From assembly GCF_001659605.2 (NCBI RefSeq), contig NC_035169.2:11207573-11271572 (forward strand): a stretch of DNA of 64,000 nucleotides, in the 5' to 3' direction. Made by a program: the position numbers and the translations under genes. The notes under the pieces were generated by a model. It saw only the letters and a program-made list of their open reading frames with translations. It did not search any database and was not told the origin of the DNA. This document shows, piece after piece, positions 45,229 through 58,396 of this stretch. The number at the start of each line of letters is the position of its first letter. The stretch's first letter is position 1. Origin of the DNA: Manihot esculenta (Eukaryota > Streptophyta > Magnoliopsida > Malpighiales > Euphorbiaceae).

Positions 45229-47124
45229 CTATGACCCTTCCTGGTCTCTGAAACTGACTACCTTGTCCCTGCAGTTCAAGGTAGCATTATACGTAGATAA
45301 CCAATCCATCCCTAGAATGACATCAAAATCTGCCAACTCTAGAACCACAAGGTCAGCTGGAAGGTATCTACCCTCTATACACACTGGACTGACTTGACAG
45401 ACTGACTCTGCCAATGATGGGTCACATCGAGGTCCACTGACCCAGAGAGGACACTCTAACTCGGAGACTATCAAACCCAACCTCTTTGCGGCTCTAGAAG
45501 TAATGAAAGAGTGAGAAGCACCGGGGTCCATCAAAGCATACACCTCAGAACACCCAATGATGAGATTACCTGACACCACTGTGTTCGATGTGTCTGCCTC
45601 TTGTTGCGTCATGATGAAAATCTGTGCTGGGGCTGACGGACCTGCACCTCGGGAACCCATCCCTGATGAAGAGGCTGACCCTCTTTCTCTACCTCTGCCA
45701 CTGCTCTGTGGTACGGATGAAGCTGCTGGCTGTGCTACACTGCCTGAGGTCATCTGCTGGGATGGTGCCATAAAGGTCGCCTGGGGGCATTCTCTTGCAA
45801 TATGTCCCTCTCGCCCATATCTATAGCAGGCTGTAGATCCCATCAGACAAACTCCTCGATGTGGTTTCCCACACTTCTGACATACTGAACTACCTGTGCT
45901 AGAGCTGGAACCACTTCCCATTCCCAGTCCTGACTTAATCCTGCTCCAGAACTTGCCTCTCTTGGATTTAAACTTCTCTACTTTTCTGCTGCCAGAAACC
46001 GCTGCACTGGGGGTCTTAGAACCCGAAGACGGTGCCACCTGCCGCTTTTCTGTTCCCTGTATGATGGCACTTGCCTCCATTTTTCTGGCTGCATCCACAA
46101 TGGAGTGGAAACTCTCTTTTTCTGCTGGAAGGATCAAGGAGAAATACCTGGGGTGAAGCCTTGTGGCATATCTCCTTGCCTTCTTCTGATCCGTATCATA
46201 TGCCTGACCAACATATGGTAACAATGCCAGGAACTTATCTGTATACTCATCAACGCTCATCTCCTCTGTCTGTCTCAGCTGTTCGAACTCGAGAACCTTC
46301 ATCTCCCTGGCACTGTTAGGAAAAGCCCACCCTGCGAACTCATTGGCGAACTCTTCCCATGTCATGCTGTCAATTCTGGGCTCCACATAGTTCTTGAACC
46401 ATTCTTTTGCTTTCTTGCACTTTAATGTGAACCCTGACATCTCAATGGCCCTGCTCTCATCAGCTCCCAATTCACTGGTTATCATTCTGACTGCACTCAG
46501 GTACTCAAAGGGATCATCTCCTGTATTGAATTTAGGAGCATCCAACTTTAAGTACTCGGTCATCTTCACCTTATGTCCCCCTGATGAACTAGGCTGCTGT
46601 GCTTCAACAACAGGGGCAACAGGTTCTGGTGGTGGTGGAGGTACTGGTTCTCTTGGTTCAGGTTGTGCTGGACTTGCATGAGAAGGTGGGGGTGGATACA
46701 TGTGATATGGTGGGTAAAAAGAAGGATAAGGCATATAGGGCATATAAGGTGGATATGGGGCAAAGCTGGAGAAATCCGACGTACCTCCCATCGGATACCC
46801 CAGGCCCTGTGGAAAGGGTGGATAGCTAAACCCCGAGACCTGTGCGACTCCTTGGGACTCTCCCATCCCTTCTTCAGACCTTCCTATACCCATACTTTCA
46901 TCTCTGCTCTGACCAACATCCGAAGCCTCTCTTTCTTCCTCTGATCTTCCCCCTCTCTCTACTCCTCTTCTGCTCTCGTCAGAAGACCTTCTAGGGTCTC
47001 GTGACGTTCCTTCCCTGCTTGACCTGTGAGATCTTGCCCTTGGCAATGCAGGAGGACGAGCAGTTGTACCCTCACTTCCTGGTGGGACTCCAGTCAATCT
47101 CGTGGATCGACGAGTTCCTCGCAT
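45229..47124 (-). pseudogene. Element B gag and protease
   Basis: The start is MRGTRRSTRLTG at 47124, just after an acceptor-like TTTCAG. The Pro/Tyr-rich region, the Gag core (WFKNYV, WEEFANEFAGWAF) and protease motifs [10 protein letters not shown] and VILGMDWLS are present. The CCHC knuckle reads CYRYGREGHIAREC, so its second Cys is Tyr and zinc binding is doubtful. The frame stops at TAG (45231-45229) where element A has Glu. Confidence 0.87.
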
Positions 47125-47339
47125 CTTCACTCTCTGAAACACAACACACATCACATAGCACATTAGCAACATATACAGCACATGCATAACTCATGGCAAT
47201 TCACACATCAGATAGACAGGACTGACATCCTATCCTAGTGGACATGCTTTCCTATGGTGCTTGACCAACTATGACCGCTATGAGCCCGAATCTCGCTCTA
47301 TAGGTCCGACCATATGAACCTAGGGCTCTGATACCAATC

Positions 47340-49445
47340 TATAACAGCCCAAAAACCGAACTGCTACCGGCACTAGGATCCAGATCGGCTTAAGGCCGCC
47401 GGGACCCGTAGTAAGCCTACTGTGAACTCTGTGTACCTGTGATATCCCAAACATGATCATACATTTTCTGTAAACATTTAAACTTTTCTCTGTTCCAAGG
47501 CTTAACCTGTGCATGCACTAACGCTGTACCATAAAACCCCTGCTAGAGCTCTCATCTTTGCTCTAGGCGGGTCCTCTCATAAAATGTTAAGCCTGGTTTT
47601 TCATACATACATATACACTACAATCAGTTTCATAACAGACCATGTATATACAAAAGGGATTACAACTCATAAGGTCAAGCATCATCTAGACAACACCTTC
47701 TACAAGTACATGTCCACACTAGCTATTACATAACTCTTCTCTTTATCTGTACCCTACTGACCTCTCTGAACTTTGTACCTGCAAGACTGGGGTTGAGGGA
47801 GAGGGTGAGCTATACTAGCCCAGTGAGTAGTACATAAAAAGCAGGTGCACAAACATGATCTCATGGAATGCATCATAACACAAGTATATCACATAATCTC
47901 AGACGGACTAATTCAAAATTCCCCCAAATTGCCCGGCCCGCGAAGGAGCTCCTCAGGTCTTCATTCAGCACCCTATGGTACCGTGTGCCCGGCCCTTTCA
48001 GGGCTCCTCAGGTCTTCATTTAGGGGGCTAATGAATCCAAGCTACGCCCGATCTGTACATGCACTGATTAATGCAACATCTTCGTGCTCACTAATGCAAA
48101 CCTATAAACATGGCATAAATGATGCATGACACATGCTACAAATGTTTGAGTGCGCATCTTAAAAATAATTATTTCAGTTCCACTCACCTCTGGCTGACTC
48201 TGTACTGACTCTGCAGGTTCTGAAGCAGTGCTCACTGCTGACCTCCTTGGTTCCTCTGGTCCGTTCCTACACAGGTGGACTGAAATGAGGGACCAAACTA
48301 ACTCAAGAACATCTCTAAGAAACTCCCTAAAAACCCTCTAAACAATCTCCAAACAATCACATAAAACATGCAAAAGAAAGCTGGACAGGGCACTTTCGGC
48401 GGCAGGTTCGGCGGCTGAAACCCCTCTCCAGAGACGAAACTCATACATGTTCGGCGTCACCTTCGGCAGCCGAAGGTCTCGTCCAGAGACGAAACTCACA
48501 CACTTTCGGCGGCCGAACTCCCTCTTTCGGCGGCCGAACTCCCTCTTTCGGCGGCCGAAAGTCCCTTTCTAAACTGAAAGCCTAGCTTTCGGGGGCAAGC
48601 TTTGGCAGCCGAAACTGCCTCCACAAGGGGTTCGGCGGCCGAACCTGGTTTTGCCCATTGGGCAGAACCCTGCTCTGTTTCATGCAAACTTTCCCCCAAA
48701 CTTATCCAACATGCATATCAACTACTCCCAACTAGCACATACCATAAAACATGCAGAAAAAGGCCTAAAACTCACTTATAACCCCAAGAAACATATCAAA
48801 CAACACTTAAACATGCTTAAACACAAAATCATGCAAAACCTCAACCAAAACCCTATTCATGCATACTAGCCATCCAACTCCCATAAAACCTTCAAAAATC
48901 AGTAAAAGAGGTTCTGGATCTTGAGTTACCTCTTCCAAACAGAGATCAAGTGATCTTAACGTGGAAATATGGAGAAATCTCCTCACAACTCTCCAACCTT
49001 CACAACTTGGTTCTTTTGCTCAAAACTCTTAAAACCTTCAAAAACACATGAAAACGCTTCAAAACCTTACAAGATTTGAGCAAGATCATGAAAGTCAACT
49101 AGGGAGGGTGTTGGACTCACCTCTGGCTGAAGATGGAAGCAAAATATCATCCTTCCACCGATTTGGCGCCCTTTTATAGGTGGCTGGCCAGACCACCTTC
49201 GGTGGCCAAACGTGAATCCGAAACCATGCAAGGTTCGGCGGCCGAAAGTCACCTTCGGCGGCCGAACTTGCCATTTTCTCCCTTGGCTCTTTTCTTTCAA
49301 AAACTCAGTTTCCTTTATACTTAAAACCTTAAAACAAGTCAAAATACATAAGAAAACATATGTCTTATCCTTCTCGAGGGGTCCGACACTCGAGATTCCA
49401 CCAGACTACAGGAATTCCGAGGCCGGACTCGAGCCGAGTATTACA
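47340..49445 (-). repeat. Element B 5' LTR
   Basis: A 2106-bp LTR. It includes duplicated GCTCCTCAGGTCTTCATT blocks (47948 and 48003), palindromes at 48398-48640 and 49231-49266, and a TATA complement near 49174. The outer dinucleotide is mutated (TA for TG). Confidence 0.88.
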
Positions 49446-50844
49446 GCGACATATTTGTGAATTCTAATGCAAGCACCCTAATATATCTCATGGCATTCAT
49501 GATGCGTGAATCATGCTAAAACGTTCATTATTTACTTTGAAAACATAGAGAGTTATTCCACTCACCTCTGGCTGGCTCTGACAAGACTCGAAAGCAGCTA
49601 TCTCACTGCTGGGGTCCTCGGTTCCTCGGGTCCGAACCTACATAGGTGGACTCAAATGAGGGACGTAACAAACATGAGTATGACTCTAAAATACTCCCCA
49701 AAAATCCCTTAAAACACCTCAAAACATCCATAGAAAATATGCAAAGGAGAGCTGAACAGGGCACTTTCGGCGGCAGGTTCGGCGGCCGAAAGTCCCTCCA
49801 GAGCCGAAAGTCATGCAGGTTCGGCGGCACCTTCGGCGGCCGAAAGTGCCCTCCAGAGACGAAAGTCCATTTTCGGGGGCAAGCTTCGGCAGCCGAAAGG
49901 CTTGCCTCATAGACAGGTTCGGCGGCCGAAAATCCTTTCTGCTGCCGAACCTGGTTTCTCCCAAAGGGCAGAAACCCAGCTCTTCCATGCACACTTTCCT
50001 CCCAATCTTCCAATCAAGCCTCCAACTCTCTTAAAGCATGCATACACACATACATCAACACCTAGGGGTCTCAAACTATCCTAAACCCCAACTACAACAC
50101 ATCAAACATACATACCCAAAACACATTGTCCATATAATCACATAAAACCTAACAAAGCTCAACTAACCTAAACATGCATTTCTACCCCATGAACCAACTT
50201 AAAACTTGTTTAGAACATACTATAAGCTCAAGATCGGCTCTTACCTCTTGAAGATCGAGAGAGAGACGACCTAAACTTGGAGAACCAAGGAAAAGAACTC
50301 CTGAGTCTTCCAAGCCTCAAAACTTGCTTAAATGCTCAAAAATCATCAAAACAAAGTGAAAAATCATGAAAATCATGAAAGATTTGAAGGAAGAAACTCA
50401 AGATCGGTGAGGGACGGCGGAGAGCTCACCTTGGCCAAAAATGGGGAGAAAAGCTCGCCCGTTTTCGGCTAAGGGACCCCTTTATAGGTGGCTGGCCAGG
50501 CCACATTCGGGAGCCAAACGTGCCTCCGCAATGCATGCAAGTTCGGCGGCCGAACATAAGGTTCGGCGGTCGAACCTGGACTCCCCTCACATATGCCTTC
50601 GGGGGCCTAAAGCACTCCCGAAGTGCATGCATGTTCGGCGGCCGAACTTGAGGTTCGGCGGCCGAACCTGGGTCTTCCTCCTAGGTTATTTTCATACAAA
50701 AACTCATTTTCTTTCTTGCTTAAATACATATAATGCAATAAAACATTTGGTAAAAACATGGTTTTACCCTTCTAGAAGTCTCCGACACCTGAGATTCCAC
50801 CGGATGGTAGGAATCCCGATACCGGAGTCTAGCCGGGTATTACA
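49446..50844 (-). repeat. Inner piece of element C 3' LTR
   Basis: It continues the C LTR from the B insertion point to the inner end GTATTACA. It includes palindromes at about 49777-49950 and 50541-50663 and the TATA complement TTTATAG near 50481. Confidence 0.85.
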
Positions 50845-50860
50845 TTCTCCCCCCCTTTAA

Positions 50861-50882
50861 GAACATTTGTCCCCGAATGTTC
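50861..50882 (-). repeat. Pre-polypurine-tract hairpin of element C
   Basis: GAACATTTG, TCCC, CGAATGTTC: the same structure with one mismatch. Confidence 0.8.
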
Positions 50883-50953
50883 CTCAACTAGCACATGCAA
50901 GGCATAAAACACACCATACATATAGAACACATGGAACACACAAGAAACTAACC

Positions 50954-52132
50954 TTAGAAAAGATAAGGGTATTGCTGGAGCATGGACTCCCGTGTCTCCC
51001 AGGTACACTCTTCGATGTTGTGGTGATTTCAAAGGACTTTCACCATTGGGATTTCCTTGTTCCTTAGCTTTCTGATCTGGGTGTCAAGGATCCGTACCGG
51101 CTGCTCAACATAGGTGAGATCCTCTTGGATCTCCATATCAGGCTCACTAAGAACCTTGCCCGGATCTGACACGAACTTTCTTAACATGGAAACATGGAAA
51201 ACCGGATGGATTCTCTCCATTGAAGCAGGCAAGTCCAGCTTGTACGATACATTCCCAATCTTTTGCAAGACTTCAAAGGGTCCGATGTATCGTGGAGCTA
51301 GCTTACCCTTTTTCCCAAACCGAATCACCCCTTTCATTGGAGACACCTTGAGCAATACCAAATCCCCCTCCTGAAACTCTACTTGCCTTCTGCGGATATC
51401 TGCATAACTCTTCTGTCTGCTTGCAGCAGTCTTGATCCTCTCTCTGATAATGGGTACCACCCTGCTGGTGATCTCAAAAAGCTCAGGGCCTGCCAAGGCC
51501 TTTTCCCCCACTTCTTCCCAGCAAACAGGTGACCTGCACTTCCTCCCATATAAAGCTTCATATGGAGCCATCCCTATGCTAGCATGATAGCTGTTATTAT
51601 AGGCAAATTCCACCAAGGGTAGATGCTGCCTCCAAGAACCGCCAAAATCTAGCACACACATTCTGAGCATATCTTCTATAGTCTGGATGGTCCTTACTGA
51701 CTGTCCATCAGTCTGGGGATGGAAGGCAGTACTGAAATCCAACCTGGTACCCATAGCACTCTGCAGACTCTGCCAAAATATGGAGGTGAACTGGGGCCCT
51801 CTATCTGACACTATCGAAACGGAAACCCCATGCAGCCTTACCACTTCATCCACATATACCTGCGCTAACTTATCCACTGAGTAGTTGCTCCTGACAGGGA
51901 TGAAGTGAGCAGATTTGGTCAGTCTGTCCACAATCACCCATATGGAGTCTAACCTGTTGGATGATGCCGGTAACCCCACTACGAAGTCCATAGCTATATT
52001 CTCCCATTTCCACTCTGGAATAGGTAGTGGGTTAAGCATTCCAGCCGGCTTCCGATGTTCCAGCTTCACCCTTTGACATACTTCGCAGGCTGACACAAAC
52101 TGGGCCACTTCCTTCTTCATGGTGGGCCACAT
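50954..52132 (-). pseudogene. Element C integrase and chromodomain-like tail
   Basis: One long frame covers [50 protein letters not shown] and the GPY/F-like region, up to MVKVL. There a TGA (51031-51029) precedes the remaining tail EECTWETRESMLQQYPYLF, which ends at 50954. All three catalytic acidic residues are present. This block is far better preserved than the adjacent RT. Confidence 0.85.
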
Positions 52133-53507
52133 AACCTTTTTCAGATCTTTTTAATCTTGGTGGCTCTGGGTGAACACTATCTGGCAGTGACCTCTTATAA
52201 TGTCTCCTTTCGTCCTACTCTCTTGGTAAAATTTTGTTTTCCCTAGCGGGAGGACCCCTTACTGTCAAATTTGAACTCACATCCTTGCCGACTGAACAGT
52301 CCGCAAATTTCACTAACTCTGGGTCCTCATGCTTTTCGAGGGCCCCCTTTCTCCAAAATCGGGTCCACTTCTCTTGGGGACTAAAGCACCTGTACTAGAC
52401 ACTCTAACGTAGACCTTCATTAATGAGCCGAGAACTCGTCTCTTAGCTCCCTAGAGCATAAGCAATCCCCCCTTTCATTCTGTATGACACAAACCTAGTC
52501 CCACCCCGGGACGCACACATACACTAGAATCTTCATTAAGATGACAGAGCTAACACTAGGTTTGAAGTAAAACTCTCTTTAGCCCCCAAAAGGCTCCCTC
52601 ACACTGGTCGTCCCCCACAACCTCTGGTTTTTCTTATTTAAAATCGGTCATGGGAGCTGAAATTTAGAAATCATGAACAACTCCTTAGTAACCTGCCAAA
52701 CCTAAGAACTTGACTCTGTCACCGTAGTGGGTCTAGGCCGTTAGCTACATTTCCCATTTTCTGGGTCTACCTCATTCCTTTTCTGAACCACATGCCCCAA
52801 GAAGAGATACCCTCAGCCAGAAATCAACTTTGGAGAATTGGGATACAAGCATGTTCCTCAAGTCTGCAAAACCACCTCAGAGATGGGCCCATTGCTCCTC
52901 TGCATTCTGGAATAAAACTGGGGAATCATCTATAAAGGGACAATAACAAGTGATCCAGGTATTGCAAAAACACTCTGTTCATAAATTCCATGAATTGCTG
53001 CGGGGGCTTGGGGTTAAACCCAAACGCACCCAAAAAGGAACTTCATAATGCCCATATCGGGTCCTGAAAGGGTTGTCTTCGAAACATTTTGCTTACCTCA
53101 GTGAGGGTCCCGGGTCTCGATCTATTTTAGAGAAAACGGGTCCGACTAGCGGGTTTCAATAGATCGTCGAATCTTTGGCAATGGGTATTTATTCTTGTAG
53201 TGACTTTTTTTCATTTGCTGTATCGATCCCAAGTCTGAGAGATCATCCTTCTTTTTCACAAATAGCACTGGGCCCCCCCAAGGCGACGGTCTCGGTCTGA
53301 TGAATCCTCTATCACCCAATCTTGCAACTGCTCCTTAAGCTCCTTCAATCTGTTTGGTGGCATCCTGTAGGGGGTAGGATGGGGTCTAGTTCCAGACTAA
53401 CTCAAATTTCGAAACTCTATCTCCCTGCAGGCGGTAAACTGGTAGCTCGTCTGGGAAAAACGTCTAAAAACTCCTGACCACGGGCCCACCGAGGGGGCTC
53501 TGACTGA
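52133..53507 (-). pseudogene. Element C RT/RNase H region with dense indels
   Basis: Words of the RT and RNase H coding sequence are still recognisable (for example the complement of GCCCATATCGGGTCCTGAAAG at about 53050), but small indels and homopolymer changes occur every few tens of bases in every frame. Flanking gag and integrase frames of the same element are hundreds of codons long. Either local decay or poor base calling explains this. Confidence 0.7.
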
Positions 53508-54468
53508 CTATCCATCCTCTAATGACTGGGAAAACCCTAAACAACCCCCCCTGAGGAGCCTACGAGCCTGTAGGGCTGATATCAAACCTCTAGGTGTACC
53601 CCTCCTGTCTCCTCTGTAGACAACTTCTGACCCATCCTGACATCTGAACCTGACTACCTTGTCTCTGCAATCCAAGGTAGCACCATGGGTAGATAGCCAA
53701 TCCATCCCTAGAATGACGTCAAAATCTGTCAAATCTAGAACCACGAGGTCGGCGGACAGGCATCTTCCCTCCACAAAAACTGGACTACACTGGCAGACTG
53801 ACTCTGCCACTGACGGGTCACACTTGGGTCCACTGACCCATAGGGGACACTCTAACCCAGAGACCATCAAACCTAACCTCTCAACGGCTCTCGGAGCAAT
53901 AAAAGAATGAGATGCACCAGGGTCCATCAAGGTATACACATCTAAACAACCAATGATGAGATTACCTGCCACCACAGTGTTAGATGCATCTGCCTCCTGC
54001 TGTGTCATTGTGAAGATCCGCACTGGTGCTGATGGACCTTCACCTCTGAAACTCGCTGAAGAAGAGGCTACCCCTCTCCCTCTGCCTCTGCCACTGGCCT
54101 GAGTAGTGGCTGGAGCTGCTGGCTGTGCTATACTACCGGAAGCTGTCTGCTGAGACTGTGCCACAAAAGCTGCTCTTGGACACTCCCGAGCCATGTGTCC
54201 CTCTTGCCCACATCTGAAACATACATTCGTCCCAGCCCGGTAGATCCCTTTGTGTGGTTTACCACACCTCACACATACTGCATTATCTGCACCAGAGCTT
54301 GAGCCACTCCCTATTCCCAGACCTGACTTAATCTTGCTCCAGAACTTGTTCTTCTTAGACTTGGCTTTACTCCATCTCTTGCTGCCTGAAGCTGCTGCAC
54401 TCAAGGTAGAGGGATCTAACCTTCCCCCACCCGGGGTCTTAGAATCAGAAGACTGTGCCACTGGCTGC
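53508..54468 (-). pseudogene. Element C gag C-terminal part and protease
   Basis: It carries the intact knuckle CFRCGQEGHMAREC, a second CVRCGKPHKGIC block, a Gly/Arg-rich stretch, and protease motifs [10 protein letters not shown] and VILGMDWLS. It is cut off from the rest of gag by the hAT-like element and ends where the degraded RT begins. Confidence 0.85.
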
Positions 54469-55978
54469 TAGGGCTGTAAATGAGCCAAGCTATTCGTGAG
54501 CTACTCGAGACTCGACTCGATAAAAGCTCGACTCGATAAAAGCTCGACCGAGTTCGACTCATTTTTTAAATGAGCCAAGCTCGAGCTCAATTTTGAGGCT
54601 CCTCACTTAAACGAGCTGAGCTTGAGCTCAATAGTATTCGGCTCGTTAAAACTCGCGAGCTGGCTCGTTTTTAGGCTCGTGGGCTGACTCGTTGAGAAGG
54701 CTCGCGAGCTGGCTCGTTGAGAAGGCTCGCGAGCTGGCTCGTTGAGAAGGCTCGCGAGCTGGCTCGTTGAGAAGGCTCGCGAGCTGGCTCGTTGAGAAGG
54801 CTCGCGAGCTGGCTCGTTGAGAAGGCTCGCGAGCTGGCTCGTTGAGAAGGCTCACGAGCAGGCTCGTTAAATAGGCTCGTGAGTAATATTGTTTAAATAA
54901 ATTGGTGAACTAATTCGTTAAATAAATTTATGAACAAGTTCATATATTATTAAAAAAATAAAAATAACTATAAAGTTATAAAATTTAAACTATTATAAAT
55001 ACTTGAAAATTATAGTATTGAAAATTACAAATAATTAAGATTAATTATTATAATTAGTATTCTTTAAAATTAAATTATAAAAATCTTTTGTATATAATTA
55101 TTATAATAAGATTCCATAAAATTAATGTATAATCACAAATAATTAATATTAATTATTATAATAAGTATTCTTTAAAATTATAGTACTACATGATAAATTG
55201 AGTTGTAAAAATTATATACATTTTAAAATTAAAGTATAATTATAAAAAAATTTTGTATATAATTAAGCATACAATATAAAAGATGATAATAATTATCAAA
55301 ATATATTAATAATAATTAATTAAGGTTATATGGATGTTAAAGTTGAAATTCAAGCTAACTAATTGAACAAGTATGAAGATGATTATGAAGATAATTAAAT
55401 TATATTAGCTTGTTTCAACCGTTGGAAGTTGAAATCAACTTTATTCGTTTAATATTAAATTTTGTATGTAATCTAATTTTATTATGTTGTTGAATTTATA
55501 TTTATTTGTGTTATTTTAGTTATAAATTGTGTTATGTAATTTTTTTTATGTACACTCTCTTTTTTTTTATATTATTTAAATTAATGATGATTAAAACTGA
55601 TTAAAGTGTAATTATTAATTCGAGCTCGAGTCTGAACTTGAGCTCAAACCAAACTTTTTAATTTTGAGCTCGGTCTCGAGCTTTTTTAACGAGTTTCTTA
55701 ATCGAGCTTTCTGAGTTCGAGCTCGAGTTTTATTAACGAGCTTCTTAATCGAACTTTTCGAGCTCGAGCTCGAATTAGGCTCGTTATTAAATCGAACGAG
55801 CCTTTCACGAGTCGAGCTCGAATCGAGCTCGATTATAATATTTAATTCTCGAGCCGAGCTCGAATCAAATATTAGAGCTCGAGTCGAGCTCGAGCTCGAG
55901 CTCGAGCTTCCAAACTTTTTTAATAAACGAGCTTGAGCTTTACAAAGCTCGGCTCAGCTCGGTTCGATTACAGCCCTA
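54469..55978. mobile_element. hAT-like non-autonomous element in element C gag
   Basis: The termini TAGGGCTGTAAAT and (inverse) TAGGGCTGTAATC are hAT-like. The flanking 8-bp sequences CTGGCTGC (54461-54468) and CTGACTGC (55979-55986) match at 7 of 8. The ends are packed with GAGCTCGAGCTCG-type motifs in both orientations around an AT-rich core. No transposase frame is present in the 1510 bp. A 25-bp minisatellite lies near the left end. Confidence 0.85.
54676..54855. repeat. 25-bp minisatellite inside the hAT-like element
   Basis: About seven copies of a unit reading CTCGCGAGCTGGCTCGTTGA plus GAAGG, almost perfect in the centre and diverged at both edges. The ORF through it is only a by-product of the repeat. 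Confidence 0.9.
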
Positions 55979-57092
55979 CTGACTGCTTAACCTTCCCCTC
56001 GATGATGGCACTAGCCTCCATCCTTCGGGCCATATCCACTATGGCATGGAAGCTCTCCCTATCTGCTGACTGGATCAAGGAGGAATACCTGGAATGAAGT
56101 CTCATGATATACCTCCTTGACTTTTTCTGATCTGAGTCAAGGTTCTGCCCAGCAAACGGCAACAGCTCCAAGAATCTGTCTGTGTACTCATCTACACTCG
56201 TCTCTTCTGTCTGTCTTAACTGCTCAAATTCAACCATCTTCATCTCCCTAGAGCTTTCAGGGAAAGCCCATCCTGCAAACTCATTTGCAAACTCCTCCCA
56301 GGTCATGCTGTCCACTCTCGGGTTCACATAATTTTTAAACCACTCTCGGGCCTTCTTGCATTTTAGTGTGAACCCAGCCATCTGAATGGCTCTGCTGTCA
56401 TCAGATCCTATCTCATCTGTAATTGTCTTGACCCTCTCAAGGTACACAAATGGGTCATCACCGGTTTCAAACTGGGGAGCACCCAACTTCATGTAGTCGG
56501 TCATTTTGACCTTGCTCCCTCCAGATGGGCTAGGTTTAGGCATTTGGGTTTCTGGGACAGTAGGTGCTGCTGGTGGTGGAGGAGGTGCAGCATCCCCTAG
56601 GGTAGGGTTTGCTGTACCTGGATAGAAAGATGGGGGTGGATACATGGGGTACTGTGGGTACGGTGGGTAGAAAGGTGGGTATGGCATCTGAGAGTGATAA
56701 GGATTAAAACTGGGGTAATCCGATGTACCTCCCATCGAATACCCGGGATTATGTGAAAAGGGTAGGTAATAAGGTGGCTGAACAAATCCCGAGGCCTGAG
56801 TGCCTCCTTGGGACTCTCCCATACCCTCTTCCGACATACTTACTCCGAGACTGCCATCCCTCCTCTGATCCACATCCATCTGATCCCCCACATCCTCTGA
56901 CATATCCCCTTGCACTGTTCCCCTCACTGATCTGCTCCTACCCAGATCCAAAGACCTTCTAGGGTCCCTTACTGCTCTTTCTCTGCTGGACCTACTTGAC
57001 ATTGCCCTAGGCAATGCAGGAGGACGGGTATCAGTGCCCTCGTCCTAGGGTGGTACTCCAGTCAATCGTGCAGATTGACGAGTTCCTCTCAT
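55979..57092 (-). pseudogene. Element C gag N-terminal part
   Basis: ATG 57092 starts MRGTRQSARLTGVPP and meets TAG at 57047-57045, one codon change from the Glu in element A. Beyond it the frame is open through the Pro/Tyr-rich region and the Gag core (WFKNYVNPRVDSM, WEEFANEFAGWAF, FEQLRQTEETSVDEY) until the hAT insertion. Confidence 0.85.
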
Positions 57093-57329
57093 CCTGTTTT
57101 CTGGAAAACAACACATATCATACAAGCATTAGCATCATATGGTTCATGTGGGAACACATGAACCCGCATCACATGCATCACATACATAGCATATCATCAT
57201 GGCATTTCACATCATCATACAAGACAGGACTCCACATCCTATCCTAGTGGACATGATCTTTCCTATTGTGCTTGACCCTCTATAACATCTATGAGCCCGA
57301 CACTCTAGGTCTGACCATATGAACCTAGG

Positions 57330-57341
57330 GCTCTGATACCA
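57330..57341 (-). promoter_or_regulatory. Primer-binding site of element C
   Basis: On the minus strand it reads TGGTATCAGAGC, an exact plant initiator tRNA-Met type site, 3 bp from the 5' LTR. Confidence 0.88.
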
Positions 57342-57344
57342 ATC

Positions 57345-58396
57345 TGTAACGACCCGAAAATCGGACCGCTACCGGCGCTAGGATCCAGATCGGCTTAAGG
57401 CTACCGGGACCCGTAGCAAGCCAAACATTCATCCTATGAACCTGTTTAATCCCATACATGATCAACAACATACATAAAAATTTGAACTTTTCTTTCCATT
57501 CAATCACCAAACTCAACCTGTGCAGACACTTTACATAAACATAATCATAAACATTAACCCCTCCTTGGAGTCTCATCATTGCTCCAATGGGGTGACATAA
57601 CATGTATTGAGTTTGGTTTACATAAGCATCAAAAGATCATGTACTCCAAGGGATTAATAACATTACACTATAGTCAAGCACAACTCTAAACTTCCATAAA
57701 CATCATTACCTTACATTTCTATACCATACTTTTACATTACTGTACTCAACATAACATATCAACATTTTTCATGTCCACACTAGCTATTACATGAACATGA
57801 CTTCATTACTCTTGCTGACCTCCTGGTCTACCCTGTACCTGCAAACCCGGGGGTTAAGGGAGAGGGGTGAGCTACTAGAGCCCAGTGAGCAGAATAATAA
57901 AACATAGTATTTAAAACCTATGAAATCATGGAATGCATCACAGCACAAACATTTCACATCAAGGATGAACTCGTCACCACTTAGCCCTCTATACAGTCTA
58001 ATTATGCCAGGAGCGTAGTGCAGGCTCGCCTGGACTTCCATAGCATACATACATATCCAATCATGCCGGGGGCGTAGTGCAGGCTCACCCGGACTTCCAT
58101 AGTCTGTCATGTCATACCATATAAGGCCTAATGGATCATTCAACATTCATCCACACCAACAACACAATGTGCAATGCGACATATTTGTGAATTCTAATGC
58201 AAGCACCCTAATATATCTCATAGCATTCATAATGCGTGAATCATGCTAAAACGTTCATTATTTACTTTGAAAACATAGAGAGTTATTCCATTCACCTCTG
58301 GCTGGCTTTGACAAGACTCGAAAGCAGCTATCTCACTGCTGGGGTCCTCGGTTCCTCGGGTCCGAATCTACACAGGTGGACTCAAATGAGGGACCT
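57345..58396 (-). repeat. Element C 5' LTR, part left of element D
   Basis: It starts TGTAACGACCCG and ends at GAGGGACCT, where element D begins. It supplies the undisturbed sequence across the site where B entered the other LTR (58176). Confidence 0.85.

Larger units (their letters stand above)
40662..49445 (-). mobile_element. Element B: minus-strand chromovirus inserted in element C 3' LTR
   Basis: Truncated 3' LTR (to 42098), polypurine tract (42099-42110), hairpin, pol and gag on the minus strand, primer-site complement GCTCTGATACCA (47325-47336), and 5' LTR (47340-49445). The right flank GCGACATATTTGTG continues the C LTR exactly where 58176 lies in the other C LTR, which proves the nesting. 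The left duplication was lost with the deletion. The outer end of the 5' LTR reads TATAAC instead of TGTAAC. The polyprotein has three TAG codons within pol, one at the gag-pol boundary and one frameshift. Confidence 0.87.

Noticed and set aside
54646..54855. ORF with a 25-residue repeat on the minus strand
   Set aside because: It is the 25-bp minisatellite read through three phases.
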